Of a stretch of DNA of 64,000 nucleotides, positions 55,908 to 64,000 are shown in pieces. This DNA is from Sulfomarinibacter sp963733915. GTDB lineage: Bacteria > Acidobacteriota > Thermoanaerobaculia > Thermoanaerobaculales > Sulfomarinibacteraceae. Every line of letters begins with the position of its first letter. Position 1 is the first letter of the stretch. The translations under genes and the position numbers were made by a program. The notes beneath the pieces were generated by a model. The model searched no databases and was not told the origin of the DNA. It saw only the letters and a program-made list of their open reading frames with translations. The stretch spans positions 248,001-312,000 of the forward strand of contig CAVTEP010000001.1 in assembly GCA_963733915.1 (NCBI GenBank). Direction: 5' to 3'.

Positions 55908-58614
55908 GATGCTTCCCGCGGAAGTTCAAGACACCCTCGCCTCTGAGGGACCGGTGTCGGCAGGCGAGCAGCTTGTCCGCATCGCCGAGCGGGTTGGACG
56001 TTCGCAACCGGGAGAGGCTCGGCGCTGGGGTTCGGGGCTGGCAAAGGCCAGATTCGACGACGAAATCATCGCGGGATGTGCTCGCTGGGCTGCCGGTGTG
56101 GCGATGTATCTCGCCGGAGACGTGGACTCTGCGGAGCCCGAGCTTGTGGAAGCGGTGCGCCGCCTGAAGATTGCTGACCGGCACGGTCTCGCCGACCGAG
56201 CCAGCCTGCTCCTGCTGGACGTGCACGGTGAACGATTTGCGCTCGACCGCGCACGACGTCTGGCTTCGCGCCTCCATCGGAGCTTTTTGGAGCGCGGTGA
56301 CCGCGAACGTGCCGCGGTGGTCCTCGCGAATCTTGCCGGGGCCGAGGATACAGCCGATCGGGTGGCCCGCGCCCACAAGTTGTGGCGCCGAGCGCGTCGT
56401 GATCTCGCGGCTGGATCGTTGCGCCGCCTGTTGACCGACGCAAATCTCGCAAACGTGGCGTCGCTCGAGGGACGACTCCTGGATGCGGAGACGACCTTGC
56501 AGCAGGTCGCGGAGGAGGCGGGGCGTCAGGGAATGGAAGGCGTGGTCCGCCATGCCGAGCTCAACCTCGCCGAGGTGGAGTTTGCGGCAGGCAAAGTCGA
56601 TCGGAGCTTTGCCCGCTGGCAGCAGGTTATCGCCGGGGCGGATAAGGCTGGTGACGCCGCAGTGGCCGTCGCTGCCGGCATCGACCTCGCGCGCGCCGAA
56701 ACAGTTATCGGCGACATCGCAGGTGCGAGGTCCCACCTCGAAAGAGCACGGGGTGCAGCGCGAGATCGGGGGCTCGATGGAGAGGCCGCCCGGGCTGCCT
56801 ATCAACTCGCGGTCCTGGAGGCCGCCGAAGGTGTCCGAGGGGTCCTTCAACGAGCGGAAGGCGAGCTCCGGGGACCTGGATTCGCTGTCCAGCGCGATCT
56901 GCTCCTGGTGGACATCGCGCAGCTCGACCCGAGCTGCGATCCCGGACGGCTGTCACGCGCCTCGCGGCGGCTGGTCCGATCGGGCCATCTTCAGCGCGGT
57001 CGACTTGGTCTGACGTGGGCGGCGCGGCGCTTCCTCGACCGAGGGCAACCGAATCGGGCTCGGCTGTTGTCAGAGGAAGTCCTGTCGACGCGCAATCTCT
57101 CGCCGTGGACCCGGATGCTGGCGCACCACGTGCTCGGTCGCATCGGCGGGCGCCGGGGCATCCGGCATCTCCTGGCCGCAGTAAGACATGCCGACGCCGT
57201 CCACGGTCGCCTCGCCGCCGCCGCGGACCGGCAGGCGTTTCTGTCGGTGCGGGGCGAGCTGTATTTCGACCTCCTGGGAGCGCTTCTCGAGCGAAACCGA
57301 CCGGCCGATCGGCGACGCGCACTGGGCATAGCCGATCGCCTCCGAGCCGGATGGCTGCTCGACGAGCTCGCGCGACGGACCGATCGAGGCGACGACGAGC
57401 AGGTGCGGCGCTGGCAGGATCTGCGCTGCCGGCTTGCGGCGATGCTGCACGAGGTGGAAAGCGCGGGCGAACCTCGCGTCCGCCGCGCCGGACTCAAGCT
57501 GCACGGCCGAATCCGCTCGCTCGAGCGGAGTGTCCGTCAGGCGGAAACCGAGCTCGCACGTCGTTGGCCAATTGCGTCGTGCGGCTCCATGTACGCAGCC
57601 GCCGACGCCCTTCTGCGGGTATTGCCCGAGCGCGAGGTTTTTGTCGAGTATCTTCTCGACGCTGAGGACCTCGTGCTTTTTCTCGTGAATCGAGGTGTGC
57701 TGGCCGTACGCATCGTTCCCGGGGTCGCCCGTGAGCTGGCCGATCTCCTCGCGTCGGTGCAGTTCCACCTTGAAGCCGCGACCTGGCTGGGAGACGAATG
57801 GGGCCGGTCGCAGGGCGCTGCGCTTGATGCGCGGCTGCAGAGGCTTGGAGAGCTGTTGCTCGATCCGATCCCGCTGGAGGGAGTTCGCAGGCTCTGGATC
57901 GCGCCGCACGGCTGCCTCTTCCATGTGCCGTGGGCCGCGCTCGACCATCCTGCGGGCGGCCGACTGATGGACAAGGTGCCCTTTACCCTTGCGCCCGGCG
58001 CGGGTCCCGCGGCCATGTTGCTCGGCGAAGAGGTGCGCCGGCCCGAATCGATGGCCGTTGTCGGTGCCGCCGTCGAAACGCTCCCGCTGGTAGTGCGCGA
58101 AGTGCACGAACTGGCGCGTCTTTTCGGCAGGGCCGAAGTCGCGGCTGCGACGACCCGTGAGGAGTTTCTGCGATTGGTTGCTGAAAACGATTTGGTTCAT
58201 CTGGCCGGACATTCGCTGTTTCTCGATGGCCTTCCGCTGGCGTCGGGTCTGCGGATGCGCGACGGCTATGTCACCGTCCACGACCTTGCCGGCACCCGGC
58301 TTTCTGCTCGCTACGTCTCCTTTGGCGTGTGCTCGGGGCTGAGGTTCGGCCGGGACACGGGAGACCGATACGCGGGATTCGTGTTGGCGCTGATGAGTGG
58401 CGGTGTGCGAACGGTGGTCGGCCCAATGGCGCCGGTCCGTGACGACGTGGCCTACACCTTTGATCTGGCGCTCCACAAGACCCTGCGCGATACCGGCGAT
58501 CCGCAATCGGCGTTTTCGAAGGCAATCGCATCCGTCCGGGAGCTCGACCCGCGTCCCGCGACCTGGGGGAGCTTCCATCATTGGGGAGATCCGCGTCCAT
58601 GGGGGCTCGCATGA
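55873..58614 (+). CDS. TPR-CHAT caspase-like protease
   Basis: About 900 residues. The N-terminal 550 residues are helical repeats of TPR type (alternating AGDVDSAEPELVEAVRRLK, LLDAETTLQQVAEEAGRQG, AETVIGDIAGARSHLERARG). The C-terminal 300 residues form a CHAT domain, a caspase-fold protease, with catalytic His in LVHLAGHSLF (about 780) and Cys in SFGVCSGLRFG (about 820), followed by GFVLALMSGGVRTVVGPMAP. Both catalytic residues are present, so activity is plausible. No signal peptide: cytoplasmic. Starts at ATG 55873, 55894 or 55909 are all possible; the first overlaps the anti-sigma gene by 35 bases. The stop overlaps the subtilase start (ATGA). The TPR region probably gates the protease; substrates may include the neighbouring anti-sigma protein, which is hypothesis. 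Confidence 0.85.
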   Translation: MSESRTTMRGIEMLPAEVQDTLASEGPVSAGEQLVRIAERVGRSQPGEARRWGSGLAKARFDDEIIAGCARWAAGVAMYLAGDVDSAEPELVEAVRRLKIADRHGLADRASLLLLDVHGERFALDRARRLASRLHRSFLERGDRERAAVVLANLAGAEDTADRVARAHKLWRRARRDLAAGSLRRLLTDANLANVASLEGRLLDAETTLQQVAEEAGRQGMEGVVRHAELNLAEVEFAAGKVDRSFARWQQVIAGADKAGDAAVAVAAGIDLARAETVIGDIAGARSHLERARGAARDRGLDGEAARAAYQLAVLEAAEGVRGVLQRAEGELRGPGFAVQRDLLLVDIAQLDPSCDPGRLSRASRRLVRSGHLQRGRLGLTWAARRFLDRGQPNRARLLSEEVLSTRNLSPWTRMLAHHVLGRIGGRRGIRHLLAAVRHADAVHGRLAAAADRQAFLSVRGELYFDLLGALLERNRPADRRRALGIADRLRAGWLLDELARRTDRGDDEQVRRWQDLRCRLAAMLHEVESAGEPRVRRAGLKLHGRIRSLERSVRQAETELARRWPIASCGSMYAAADALLRVLPEREVFVEYLLDAEDLVLFLVNRGVLAVRIVPGVARELADLLASVQFHLEAATWLGDEWGRSQGAALDARLQRLGELLLDPIPLEGVRRLWIAPHGCLFHVPWAALDHPAGGRLMDKVPFTLAPGAGPAAMLLGEEVRRPESMAVVGAAVETLPLVVREVHELARLFGRAEVAAATTREEFLRLVAENDLVHLAGHSLFLDGLPLASGLRMRDGYVTVHDLAGTRLSARYVSFGVCSGLRFGRDTGDRYAGFVLALMSGGVRTVVGPMAPVRDDVAYTFDLALHKTLRDTGDPQSAFSKAIASVRELDPRPATWGSFHHWGDPRPWGLA

Positions 58615-60950
58615 TCTGCAGACGTGTCGTATTTGCATTTTTCGTCATGGCCGCGGCGGGCAGTGTGACCGCCGATGGTGGCAATGATCGCCTTCCCTAT
58701 TCGACGCTGAGCGCAACGGCAAAAGGCTCTCGGGTCGTCGTCCGGGGCATCGTCGAGATCGTGCGGCCACCGTTCGGACTCGTACTTGCCGACGGCACCG
58801 AGGTCGAGGTCGATCCGGCTGCGGACTGGGCGGGCGCCGAAAACGCCTCGGATCTGCGACCGGGAGACGAAGTGGTCGTGGCCGGTCGGCAGGATACCGG
58901 GGCACCGGTGCTTTCGGTGAAGGCGGGCGGTGTTCGCGTGGTCTCACGAAACGGTCGGCTGGTACCGATCGGCGCGCCGGTCTGTCTACCTCCGCGAAAC
59001 CCCAAGGCGCGAGCTGTCGAGCTCGGCGCTCGGCGGGCGACGGCGGCTTCGTCGCGCCCCGTGTACTCGCAAGCACTTTCAAAGGACGAGGCTGAGCTCG
59101 AAGGAGTTGTTGTAACGGTCGCGGCCGGGGGCTTCGAGCTGGAAACCCTCGCCGCCGATCGGTACACGGTGATCGTCGACGAGGAAACAGACTTCGACGG
59201 GGTCGCGGGGCTCTATGCCCTCGTGCCGGGTGACACGGTCCGCGTTCGTGGTGAGTTCACGGGTGCGGCGTTCTCCGCGAACCGGGTCGAGCTTCGCGGC
59301 GACGGCGGCGGAGACGATGACGGCGGCGGAGACGACGACGGCGGCGAGGGCGATGAAAAGGGTGGGGTGGATTTCGAATCCGTCGGCGTTCTCCTCGAGT
59401 TGCAGCCCCCGGACCGCTTTCTGCTCAGCGATCAGCGATCGTACGTGGTGGACGGACTGACGGTTTTTGACGACCCGATCGTCTCGTACGCGGGCCTCGC
59501 AGTCGGACAGTACCTCGAGGTGGAGGCCGTGTACGAAGGGAGCGGCATGTATCGGGCGCTCAAGATCGAGTACGAAGGCGACCAAGACGATGGCCACGGA
59601 TATGTCAGGCTCGAGGGAATCGTCGACTCGGTGTCATCGTCAAGCCTGTCGCTGACCGACGGTACCGTAGCGCAGCTGACGGCGACGACGGCTTTCGAAG
59701 GTGACGCCGACCGCCGGGAGGACATCCGGCCGGGTTGGCGGGCGGAAATCTACGCCCTTCACAACGTTGCCGGCGCTCTGGTCGCAAGATCGGTGCGCTG
59801 CGAGGATCTCAAACCCGCAACCACCGTCGGCCAGGAGTACGAGCCCCATGAGGCGGTGCTCATTCTCGCGGACGGTGCAGTTCCGGAAACCATAGCCGCA
59901 CGTCATGAGGCAGTCGTGTCAGCCCAGGGCTCGACCAGGAGCGTTCTTTTTGCCTGGGATCGCGAAGTCGACGACGAGCTGCTGGCCCAGCTTGAGGCGG
60001 ATCCGGATGTCGAGGCGGTGGAGCCGAACTTCCTGTTTCGCGATCCGGAGTCGGTGCGTCGGCGGTTCGTGATTGTCGATCTGTCGCCTACAGGTGCGGA
60101 GTATACCGGTCAGGCGGCAGCGCTCCGCCACAGTTTTGCGAGGGCCATTCCGATTGCTGACGGTAGCGGCGCGGTTGTTGCGGTCATCGACACGGGTGTA
60201 GATCGCTGCCACCCGTTGCTTTTCGGTCATCTTCTGGGCGGTGGTCTCGACCTGGTCGACGGCGACATTTCTCCGTGGGAATCGCGGGGCGGTCTTGACG
60301 AGGACAGCGACGGCGAGGTGGACGAGGCAGTTGGACACGGCACCTTCGTTGCGTCCTTGGTGGCGCTGGCGGCGCCAGGCGCAAAAATCCTCCCGTACCG
60401 TGTGCTCGACGACGACGGCGGGGGAACAGCGTTCAATCTCGCGATCGCCCTGGCCGACGCCATTGCACGCGGGGTCGATGTCATCAACCTCTCCCTGGCC
60501 TACCGCGAGCGATCCGTGGTGGTGGATCTCCTGCTCGAGGAAGCCGAGCGACAAGGCATCGTGGTGGTCGCGGCCGCTGGCAACGACGGCGCCGCGACCT
60601 TACCGTTCCCTGCGATCGACAGCCACGTGCTCGCCGTGACAGCTCTGCGGCCGGACGGCGCGAGCCTCGCGGAATTCGCCAACCGGGGAGACAAGGCGGT
60701 GGTAGCGGCCGTCGGAGAAGAGGTTTACGGTGGGCTGTACGGCGGCGAATACGGGACCTCCTCGGGCACTTCGCTGGCGACGCCCTTCGCTGCGGCCGCG
60801 GCAGCACTCGTGAAGGGTCTCGACCCAGGAGTCTCGGCCGAAATCGTCCGCCTCCTCCTCATCCAATCCGGTGTCCCGGTGGCCGACGGACTGTGGAGCG
60901 GCCGCTCGCTCGATCTCGGCCAGGCCGTCCTTTCCATCGCACCCCAGTGA
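58611..60950 (+). CDS. Secreted subtilisin-like (S8) protease with DUF5666-like modules and an I9-type propeptide
   Basis: A 779-residue secreted protease. ATG 58611 overlaps the CHAT stop and starts a signal peptide ending near SVTA (residue 21). Residues 30-395 hold about four beta-rich modules of the DUF5666/OB type (GIVEIVRPPFGLVLADGTEV, GVVVTVAAGGFELETLAADR, IVDSVSSSSLSLTDGT). An Asp/Gly-rich linker lies near residues 235-260. An inhibitor-I9-like propeptide spans 410-485 (VDDELLAQLEADPDVEAVEP). The S8 domain has Asp527 in VIDTGVD, His576 in GHGTFVAS, Asn658 in AAAGNDG and Ser721 in GTSLATP: a complete catalytic set. An EDSDGEVDEA loop recalls calcium sites. Co-translated with CHAT, so the operon pairs a cytoplasmic with an extracytoplasmic protease. 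Confidence 0.9.
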   Translation: MICRRVVFAFFVMAAAGSVTADGGNDRLPYSTLSATAKGSRVVVRGIVEIVRPPFGLVLADGTEVEVDPAADWAGAENASDLRPGDEVVVAGRQDTGAPVLSVKAGGVRVVSRNGRLVPIGAPVCLPPRNPKARAVELGARRATAASSRPVYSQALSKDEAELEGVVVTVAAGGFELETLAADRYTVIVDEETDFDGVAGLYALVPGDTVRVRGEFTGAAFSANRVELRGDGGGDDDGGGDDDGGEGDEKGGVDFESVGVLLELQPPDRFLLSDQRSYVVDGLTVFDDPIVSYAGLAVGQYLEVEAVYEGSGMYRALKIEYEGDQDDGHGYVRLEGIVDSVSSSSLSLTDGTVAQLTATTAFEGDADRREDIRPGWRAEIYALHNVAGALVARSVRCEDLKPATTVGQEYEPHEAVLILADGAVPETIAARHEAVVSAQGSTRSVLFAWDREVDDELLAQLEADPDVEAVEPNFLFRDPESVRRRFVIVDLSPTGAEYTGQAAALRHSFARAIPIADGSGAVVAVIDTGVDRCHPLLFGHLLGGGLDLVDGDISPWESRGGLDEDSDGEVDEAVGHGTFVASLVALAAPGAKILPYRVLDDDGGGTAFNLAIALADAIARGVDVINLSLAYRERSVVVDLLLEEAERQGIVVVAAAGNDGAATLPFPAIDSHVLAVTALRPDGASLAEFANRGDKAVVAAVGEEVYGGLYGGEYGTSSGTSLATPFAAAAAALVKGLDPGVSAEIVRLLLIQSGVPVADGLWSGRSLDLGQAVLSIAPQ

Positions 60951-61044
60951 GTTGGCTCACACTCTGCACTGTCCGAATCTGATCCTCAATCGCACTTACT
61001 ACTGAAGACACGGCCGCACGACAGCGGCACGACAGGAGGACACG

Positions 61045-62049
61045 ATGAAACGGACTGAGAGTTGGCATCGGACGATCATTGGATGCACGGCCATCGCGAT
61101 CCTGGCAGCGGTGACGCCGATCGCGGAGGCGGGCTCGTCATCGCGGCGGGCGGCCCGCGCCCTCAGAATGGAAGCCTCCCGGGAAGCGGCCGCGGCTCTG
61201 ACGGCGGTGGGAACGGCCTCCGGATGGGGACGTATCAAGGTCGAAGACTCAATGCGGACAGGCGTCGCCAAGCGCGAGGTTGAAATCAACCTTTTCGACA
61301 TGGAACCGTTGACGCGATTCTCGATCGAGGCGGACGGCGTCACGCTCGGCTGGGTGACCACCGATGGCGCCGGTTGGGCGACGTTAAAGCTCGAGACTGA
61401 CGACAACAGCCACCCGCCGGTCCCGCCCGGCCTACCGGCGGCCGCGGACCTGCAGTCGGCCTCGGTACGCGACGCAAGCGACGCGTTCGTCCTCGAGGGC
61501 AGCTTTGTCCGGTTTGCCGTCGAAGGCGAGGACGCTTCGGCCCACGAGGAGAAGATCTCGCTGGCAGATCAGCAGGGAATCGGCGCCGCCGGGGTTGCCA
61601 AGGTCGAGCGCGAGGCGACAGGGAAACAGGAGTTCGACAGCCGGGCGACCGGTCTCTTTTCGGGCAGCTCCTACATCGTCATGGTCGACGGGTTCATGGC
61701 CGGCATGGTGACCGCGGACCCGATCGGCCAGGCGCGATTGAAGCTCGAGTCACCGGACGACGAAAACCCGCTGCCGATCGAACTCCAGCCCATCGAGGAC
61801 CTGCGAGTGGTCGAGTGGCTCGACGCAGGGGGCGCTGTGGTGCTCGCCGGGGTCTTTACCGGCATTTCAAACGATGACGACATTGGCGACGACGACAACG
61901 GCGACGACAACGGCGACGACAACGGCGACGACAACGGCGACGACGACGGCGACGACAACGACGACGACAACGGAGACGATGATGAAGACGACGACGACAA
62001 CGGTGGGAACAGAGGCCAGGGCGTTCGTGCCGGCGGCACGCTCGGCTGA
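61045..62049 (+). CDS. Secreted protein with duplicated beta domain and Asp/Asn/Gly repeat tail
   Basis: A 334-residue protein. ATG 61045 follows ACAGGAGG. A signal peptide (IIGCTAIAILAAVTPIAEA) is cleaved near residue 29. Residues 65-275 hold two related domains: FSIEADGVTLGWVTTDGAGW and ATLKLETDD, then YIVMVDGFMAGMVTADPIGQ and ARLKLESPDD, each closing with an AFVLEGSF/AVVLAGVF strand. The tail from about 278 to 315 is nearly all Asp, Asn and Gly in GDDN units, suggesting divalent-cation binding after export. The tail ends NRGQGVRAGGTLG. It lies 94 bases after the subtilase and before a strong terminator, so it ends the sigma/CHAT/protease operon. It may be a protease substrate or a calcium-dependent surface protein; function unknown. 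Confidence 0.72.
   Translation: MKRTESWHRTIIGCTAIAILAAVTPIAEAGSSSRRAARALRMEASREAAAALTAVGTASGWGRIKVEDSMRTGVAKREVEINLFDMEPLTRFSIEADGVTLGWVTTDGAGWATLKLETDDNSHPPVPPGLPAAADLQSASVRDASDAFVLEGSFVRFAVEGEDASAHEEKISLADQQGIGAAGVAKVEREATGKQEFDSRATGLFSGSSYIVMVDGFMAGMVTADPIGQARLKLESPDDENPLPIELQPIEDLRVVEWLDAGGAVVLAGVFTGISNDDDIGDDDNGDDNGDDNGDDNGDDDGDDNDDDNGDDDEDDDDNGGNRGQGVRAGGTLG
61885..62003 (+). repeat. In-frame tandem GGCGACGACAAC repeat
   Basis: A 12-base unit encoding GDDN is repeated about eight times with small changes, including GACGACAAC and GATGAAGAC variants. Such repeats change copy number easily, so tail length may vary among strains. Confidence 0.85.
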
Positions 62050-62176
62050 GTCACGCCGAGGTTGATCGATGGCTCGTAGCAAAGCTCGCGGCGGGATCGA
62101 CAACGATTCATCGGATCGAACCAGCCCTCCGCTCAACCGCGGGACCCGGTAGAACCGAAGTCTCCCGACCGCGACA

Positions 62177-62208
62177 CCGACCGCCCCGATCCGGGGCGGT
62201 CGGTTTTT
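62177..62208 (+). terminator. Intrinsic terminator of the CHAT/subtilase operon
   Basis: A perfect 12-bp stem CCGACCGCCCCG/CGGGGCGGTCGG with a three-base loop and TTTTT, 128 bases after the last stop. Confidence 0.93.
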
Positions 62209-62250
62209 CTGCGTCGGTCCTCACCTGATGAACACCCGCCCGAAGGCTAT

Positions 62251-62434
62251 CTAGCCCGCATATCTCACCGGGTTTCGTCGCGAGGACGGCGAGGCGCCGT
62301 GCCCAGTGGGGTTTTCGACTCGAGGGGCGCGGAGACGTACTCAGCAGTACGTTGAGCACCCCGAGCGGAGAAAGCACCGCTGGGTGCGATGCATCGCCGG
62401 CCGCAGCAGAAAGCTGGTGAGATATGCGGGCTAG
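62251..62434. repeat. 184-bp long palindromic element with 19-bp perfect terminal inverted repeats
   Basis: The ends CTAGCCCGCATATCTCACC and GGTGAGATATGCGGGCTAG are exact complements. The interior stays partly self-complementary: TTTCGTCGCGAGGACGGCGA against TTTCTGCTGCGGCCGGCGA, and CGCTCGGGGTGCTC with CTCGAGGGGCGCGG. A central ACGTACT/AGTACGT pair surrounds CAGC. As RNA it would form one long hairpin. No gene is seen within it. It resembles a MITE or a structured non-coding element. The rest of 62050-62497 holds only the terminator. Confidence 0.7.
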
Positions 62435-62497
62435 CACCCGATGACGATGAGTGCGCCGCCTCAGGGCGAACACACGAGGAGAGTCAAGCGGCGACGA

Positions 62498-62692
62498 TCA
62501 TGCCGATGACGACGGCCGTCTGGTGGAAAGCCCGAACGGCAGATAAGCCGGGCACCAGCCGAGAAACGCGGTGACAAGAGGGACCAGCCCTATCAGACCG
62601 AACCAGCTCTTGAAGTAGTATCCGGCGGCAAGGATGCCGATGCCGAGAATGCCCCGGATGATGCGGTCGGCGCTGCCCATGTTCGTCTTCAT
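62498..62692 (-). CDS. DUF2892 small inner-membrane protein
   Basis: A 64-residue protein with the DUF2892 pattern: MGSADRIIRGILGIGILAAG, then a short loop YFKSWFGLIGLVPLVTAFLG and WCPAYLPFGLST. Two hydrophobic helices; the CPAY motif cysteine is typical. ATG 62692 follows GGAGGAGAA and gives a length normal for the family. Members often stand beside rhodanese or metal-stress genes and their function is unknown. It lies 29 bases downstream of mntP on the same strand and could be co-transcribed with it. Confidence 0.88.
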   Translation of the reverse strand: MKTNMGSADRIIRGILGIGILAAGYYFKSWFGLIGLVPLVTAFLGWCPAYLPFGLSTRRPSSSA

Positions 62693-62721
62693 GATTCTCC
62701 TCCTGTATTTCGCTGAACTCG

Positions 62722-63336
62722 TTAGCTTCGCGACGAGAAGCTCATATGAGGAACATCCGCCGCTGACCATCTATTCGCTGTTTCGTGCCCGAAGACGATC
62801 CAGCACCCGATGGCGATGAGGACAATACCTCCCAAGACCGCCATCCGAGCACCGAATCGGGCGCCGAGGGCTCTTCCCCCGAGGGTTCCCACGAGCGTCA
62901 TCACGGCGGCGGTTACGCCGATGATTGCGGCCGGTATCCATACCCGAACCCCAAGGGCGGCGAAGCTCAAACCGATCGCGAGGGCGTCGATACTGGTGGC
63001 GACCGAAAGCACCACCAGCGACCACCCGCGAGTGGGATCGGTTGCCGGGGCGCGGCGGTCGCTGCCGCGAATTGAATCACGGATCATCTTCCCTCCGACA
63101 AGACTGAGCAACCCAAACGCCAACCAATGGTCCCAGCTCTCGATCCACTGCCTGATCGACGCGCCCGCGACCCAGCCGATGACCGGCATCAGCGCCTGGA
63201 AGAGCCCGAAGTGCCACACCAGACGAAAGGTCTGCCGGCGGGAAAGGCCGCCGAGCCCGACACTGACCCCGATCGCGACGGAAAATGCATCCATCGCGAG
63301 GCCGAGCGCGATTCCGAAAAGTATCATCAGTTCCAT
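62722..63336 (-). CDS. mntP: MntP-type manganese efflux pump
   Basis: A 204-residue inner-membrane exporter with six predicted helices arranged as two homologous halves. The family motifs are GLAMDAFSVAIGVSVG in helix 1 and SIDALAIGLSFAALG in the second half, both with the conserved Asp; LVGGKMIRDSI follows helix 3. Length matches MntP (about 190-200). It exports Mn(II) and protects against manganese overload. GAAGGAG lies very close to ATG 63336, so a start at the ATG three codons later (63327) is possible. It is divergent from the CDF exporter with 119 bases between them; no yybP-ykoY manganese riboswitch could be recognised there. Confidence 0.9.
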   Translation of the reverse strand: MELMILFGIALGLAMDAFSVAIGVSVGLGGLSRRQTFRLVWHFGLFQALMPVIGWVAGASIRQWIESWDHWLAFGLLSLVGGKMIRDSIRGSDRRAPATDPTRGWSLVVLSVATSIDALAIGLSFAALGVRVWIPAAIIGVTAAVMTLVGTLGGRALGARFGARMAVLGGIVLIAIGCWIVFGHETANRWSAADVPHMSFSSRS

Positions 63337-63455
63337 GCTCCTTCGCGGGCTGGCGGATTACAGAGGCCCAGAGGCCGAAAAGACGTGTCGACAGTAATTT
63401 TGGCCGAGGTCCGAGGCAGCAATCAAGTGCCGCTAGACTATGATGCACCACCACG

Positions 63456-64000
63456 ATGGAAGATTTGACGACGAGCCACGAGCACCACTTCGACCAGCAC
63501 CTGCCGAAGGGCGGGGAGGCGCGCACCCGTTGGGTCGTCGTCATGACCGCGGCGATGATGGTGTTGGAGGTCGCGGCCGGTATTGCCTTCGGCTCGATGG
63601 CATTGCTGGCGGACGGGCTGCACATGGCGTCTCACGCCGCGGCCCTGGGGTTGTCCGCGCTGGCCTATGCCTATGCCCGCCGCCATGCGCACGATCAGCG
63701 TTTCAGCTTCGGCACCGGCAAGGTCAACTCGTTGGCCGGTTTTGCGAGCGCGATCGTGCTCGCGCTCTTCGCGGTCCTGATGGGGGTGGAAAGCGTCGGC
63801 CGTATCCTGAACCCGGTTCGGATCGCCTTTGACGAGGCGATTGCCGTCGCCGTGCTCGGGTTGCTCGTCAACGGCGTCAGCGTGTTCATTCTCCGCGATC
63901 GGCACGACAACCACCACGCGCACGGCGGCCACCGCCACGACCACAACCTGCTGGCCGCATACCTGCACGTGCTCGCCGACGCCCTGACCTCGTTGCTTGC
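63456..64000 (+). CDS. Cation diffusion facilitator (DmeF-like), truncated by the window end
   Basis: The first 181 residues of a CDF metal-proton antiporter. After a His-rich N-terminus (SHEHHFDQH) come helices with the metal-site motif ALLADGLHMASHAAALG, in which the second site residue is His as in DmeF-like members. A loop RRHAHDQRFSFGTGKVNSLA follows, then a His-rich cytoplasmic loop (HDNHHAHGGHRHDHN) and the start of helix 5 (HVLADALTS). It exports Zn, Co, Cd or a related divalent ion from the cytoplasm. The gene continues beyond the window. Paired divergently with mntP, which suggests a metal-efflux locus; a shared metal-responsive promoter is possible but no operator is evident. Confidence 0.9.
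   Translation, partial: MEDLTTSHEHHFDQHLPKGGEARTRWVVVMTAAMMVLEVAAGIAFGSMALLADGLHMASHAAALGLSALAYAYARRHAHDQRFSFGTGKVNSLAGFASAIVLALFAVLMGVESVGRILNPVRIAFDEAIAVAVLGLLVNGVSVFILRDRHDNHHAHGGHRHDHNLLAAYLHVLADALTSLL

Noticed and set aside
54701..62049. Gasdermin or CRISPR-associated (Craspase-like) CHAT system
   Set aside because: No gasdermin-like small protein, Cas gene or CRISPR array lies in or near the operon.
63337..63455. yybP-ykoY manganese riboswitch upstream of mntP
   Set aside because: The conserved loop sequences of that riboswitch were not found on either strand of the 119-base gap.

Overview
The window is about 65% GC and gene dense, and it looks like the chromosome of an acidobacterium or a close relative. 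That placement is inferred from an Oar/SusC-like TonB receptor with an N-terminal carboxypeptidase-regulatory fold, CHRD/PKD secreted proteins, a DUF1254/DUF1214 protein, an ECF sigma/CHAT protease locus and several PilZ paralogues. No rRNA or marker gene confirms it. One tRNA (Leu, CAG) is present. There is no CRISPR array, recognisable prophage or intact transposase.

Layout. 0-12.6 kb: a nucleotide-transporter/HEAT/cNMP fusion; a two-gene cassette built on a GHKL ATPase fused to a periplasmic transglutaminase; two of three PilZ paralogues; a hemolysin III homologue. 12.7-18.3 kb: a cysteine-rich lipoprotein, outer-membrane and periplasmic proteins, a DUF1254 protein and a lipase-like pair. 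18.4-27.7 kb (minus): a seven-gene reductive pyrimidine-degradation operon (ureidopropionase, NCS1 permease, transaminase, dihydropyrimidinase, methylmalonate-semialdehyde dehydrogenase, PreT, PreA). 27.9-34.0 kb: the third PilZ protein, small secreted proteins, a MITE-like element, a badly broken M4 metallopeptidase and tRNA-Leu. 34.2-49.2 kb: RNase R, then an acyl-metabolism locus with a TetR regulator, TonB receptor, SDR, KAS III-like enzyme, AMP-ligase, SCP-x-type thiolase and four alpha/beta hydrolases. 49.5-54.5 kb: a diguanylate cyclase, YceI, an outer-membrane barrel and a CHRD/PKD/cytochrome-like protein. 54.7-62.0 kb: an operon of ECF sigma factor, zinc-finger anti-sigma-like protein, TPR-CHAT protease, secreted subtilase and Asp-rich secreted protein, closed by a strong terminator. 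62.5-64 kb: DUF2892 protein, MntP and a CDF metal exporter cut by the window end.

Two features run through the window. First, unusual intergenic repeats: low-complexity arms (words such as AATTCGG, AATTCTC, AAAACTC or ACGTT) flank a C-rich/G-rich core and start almost exactly at stop codons. Other repeat classes are covarying REP-like hairpins, a 310-bp MITE-like element and a 184-bp long palindrome. Second, single-base frameshifts break about twelve otherwise well-conserved genes, all between 13.4 and 46 kb. The pattern fits residual long-read sequencing error better than gene decay, so the broken genes are described as the proteins they would encode.
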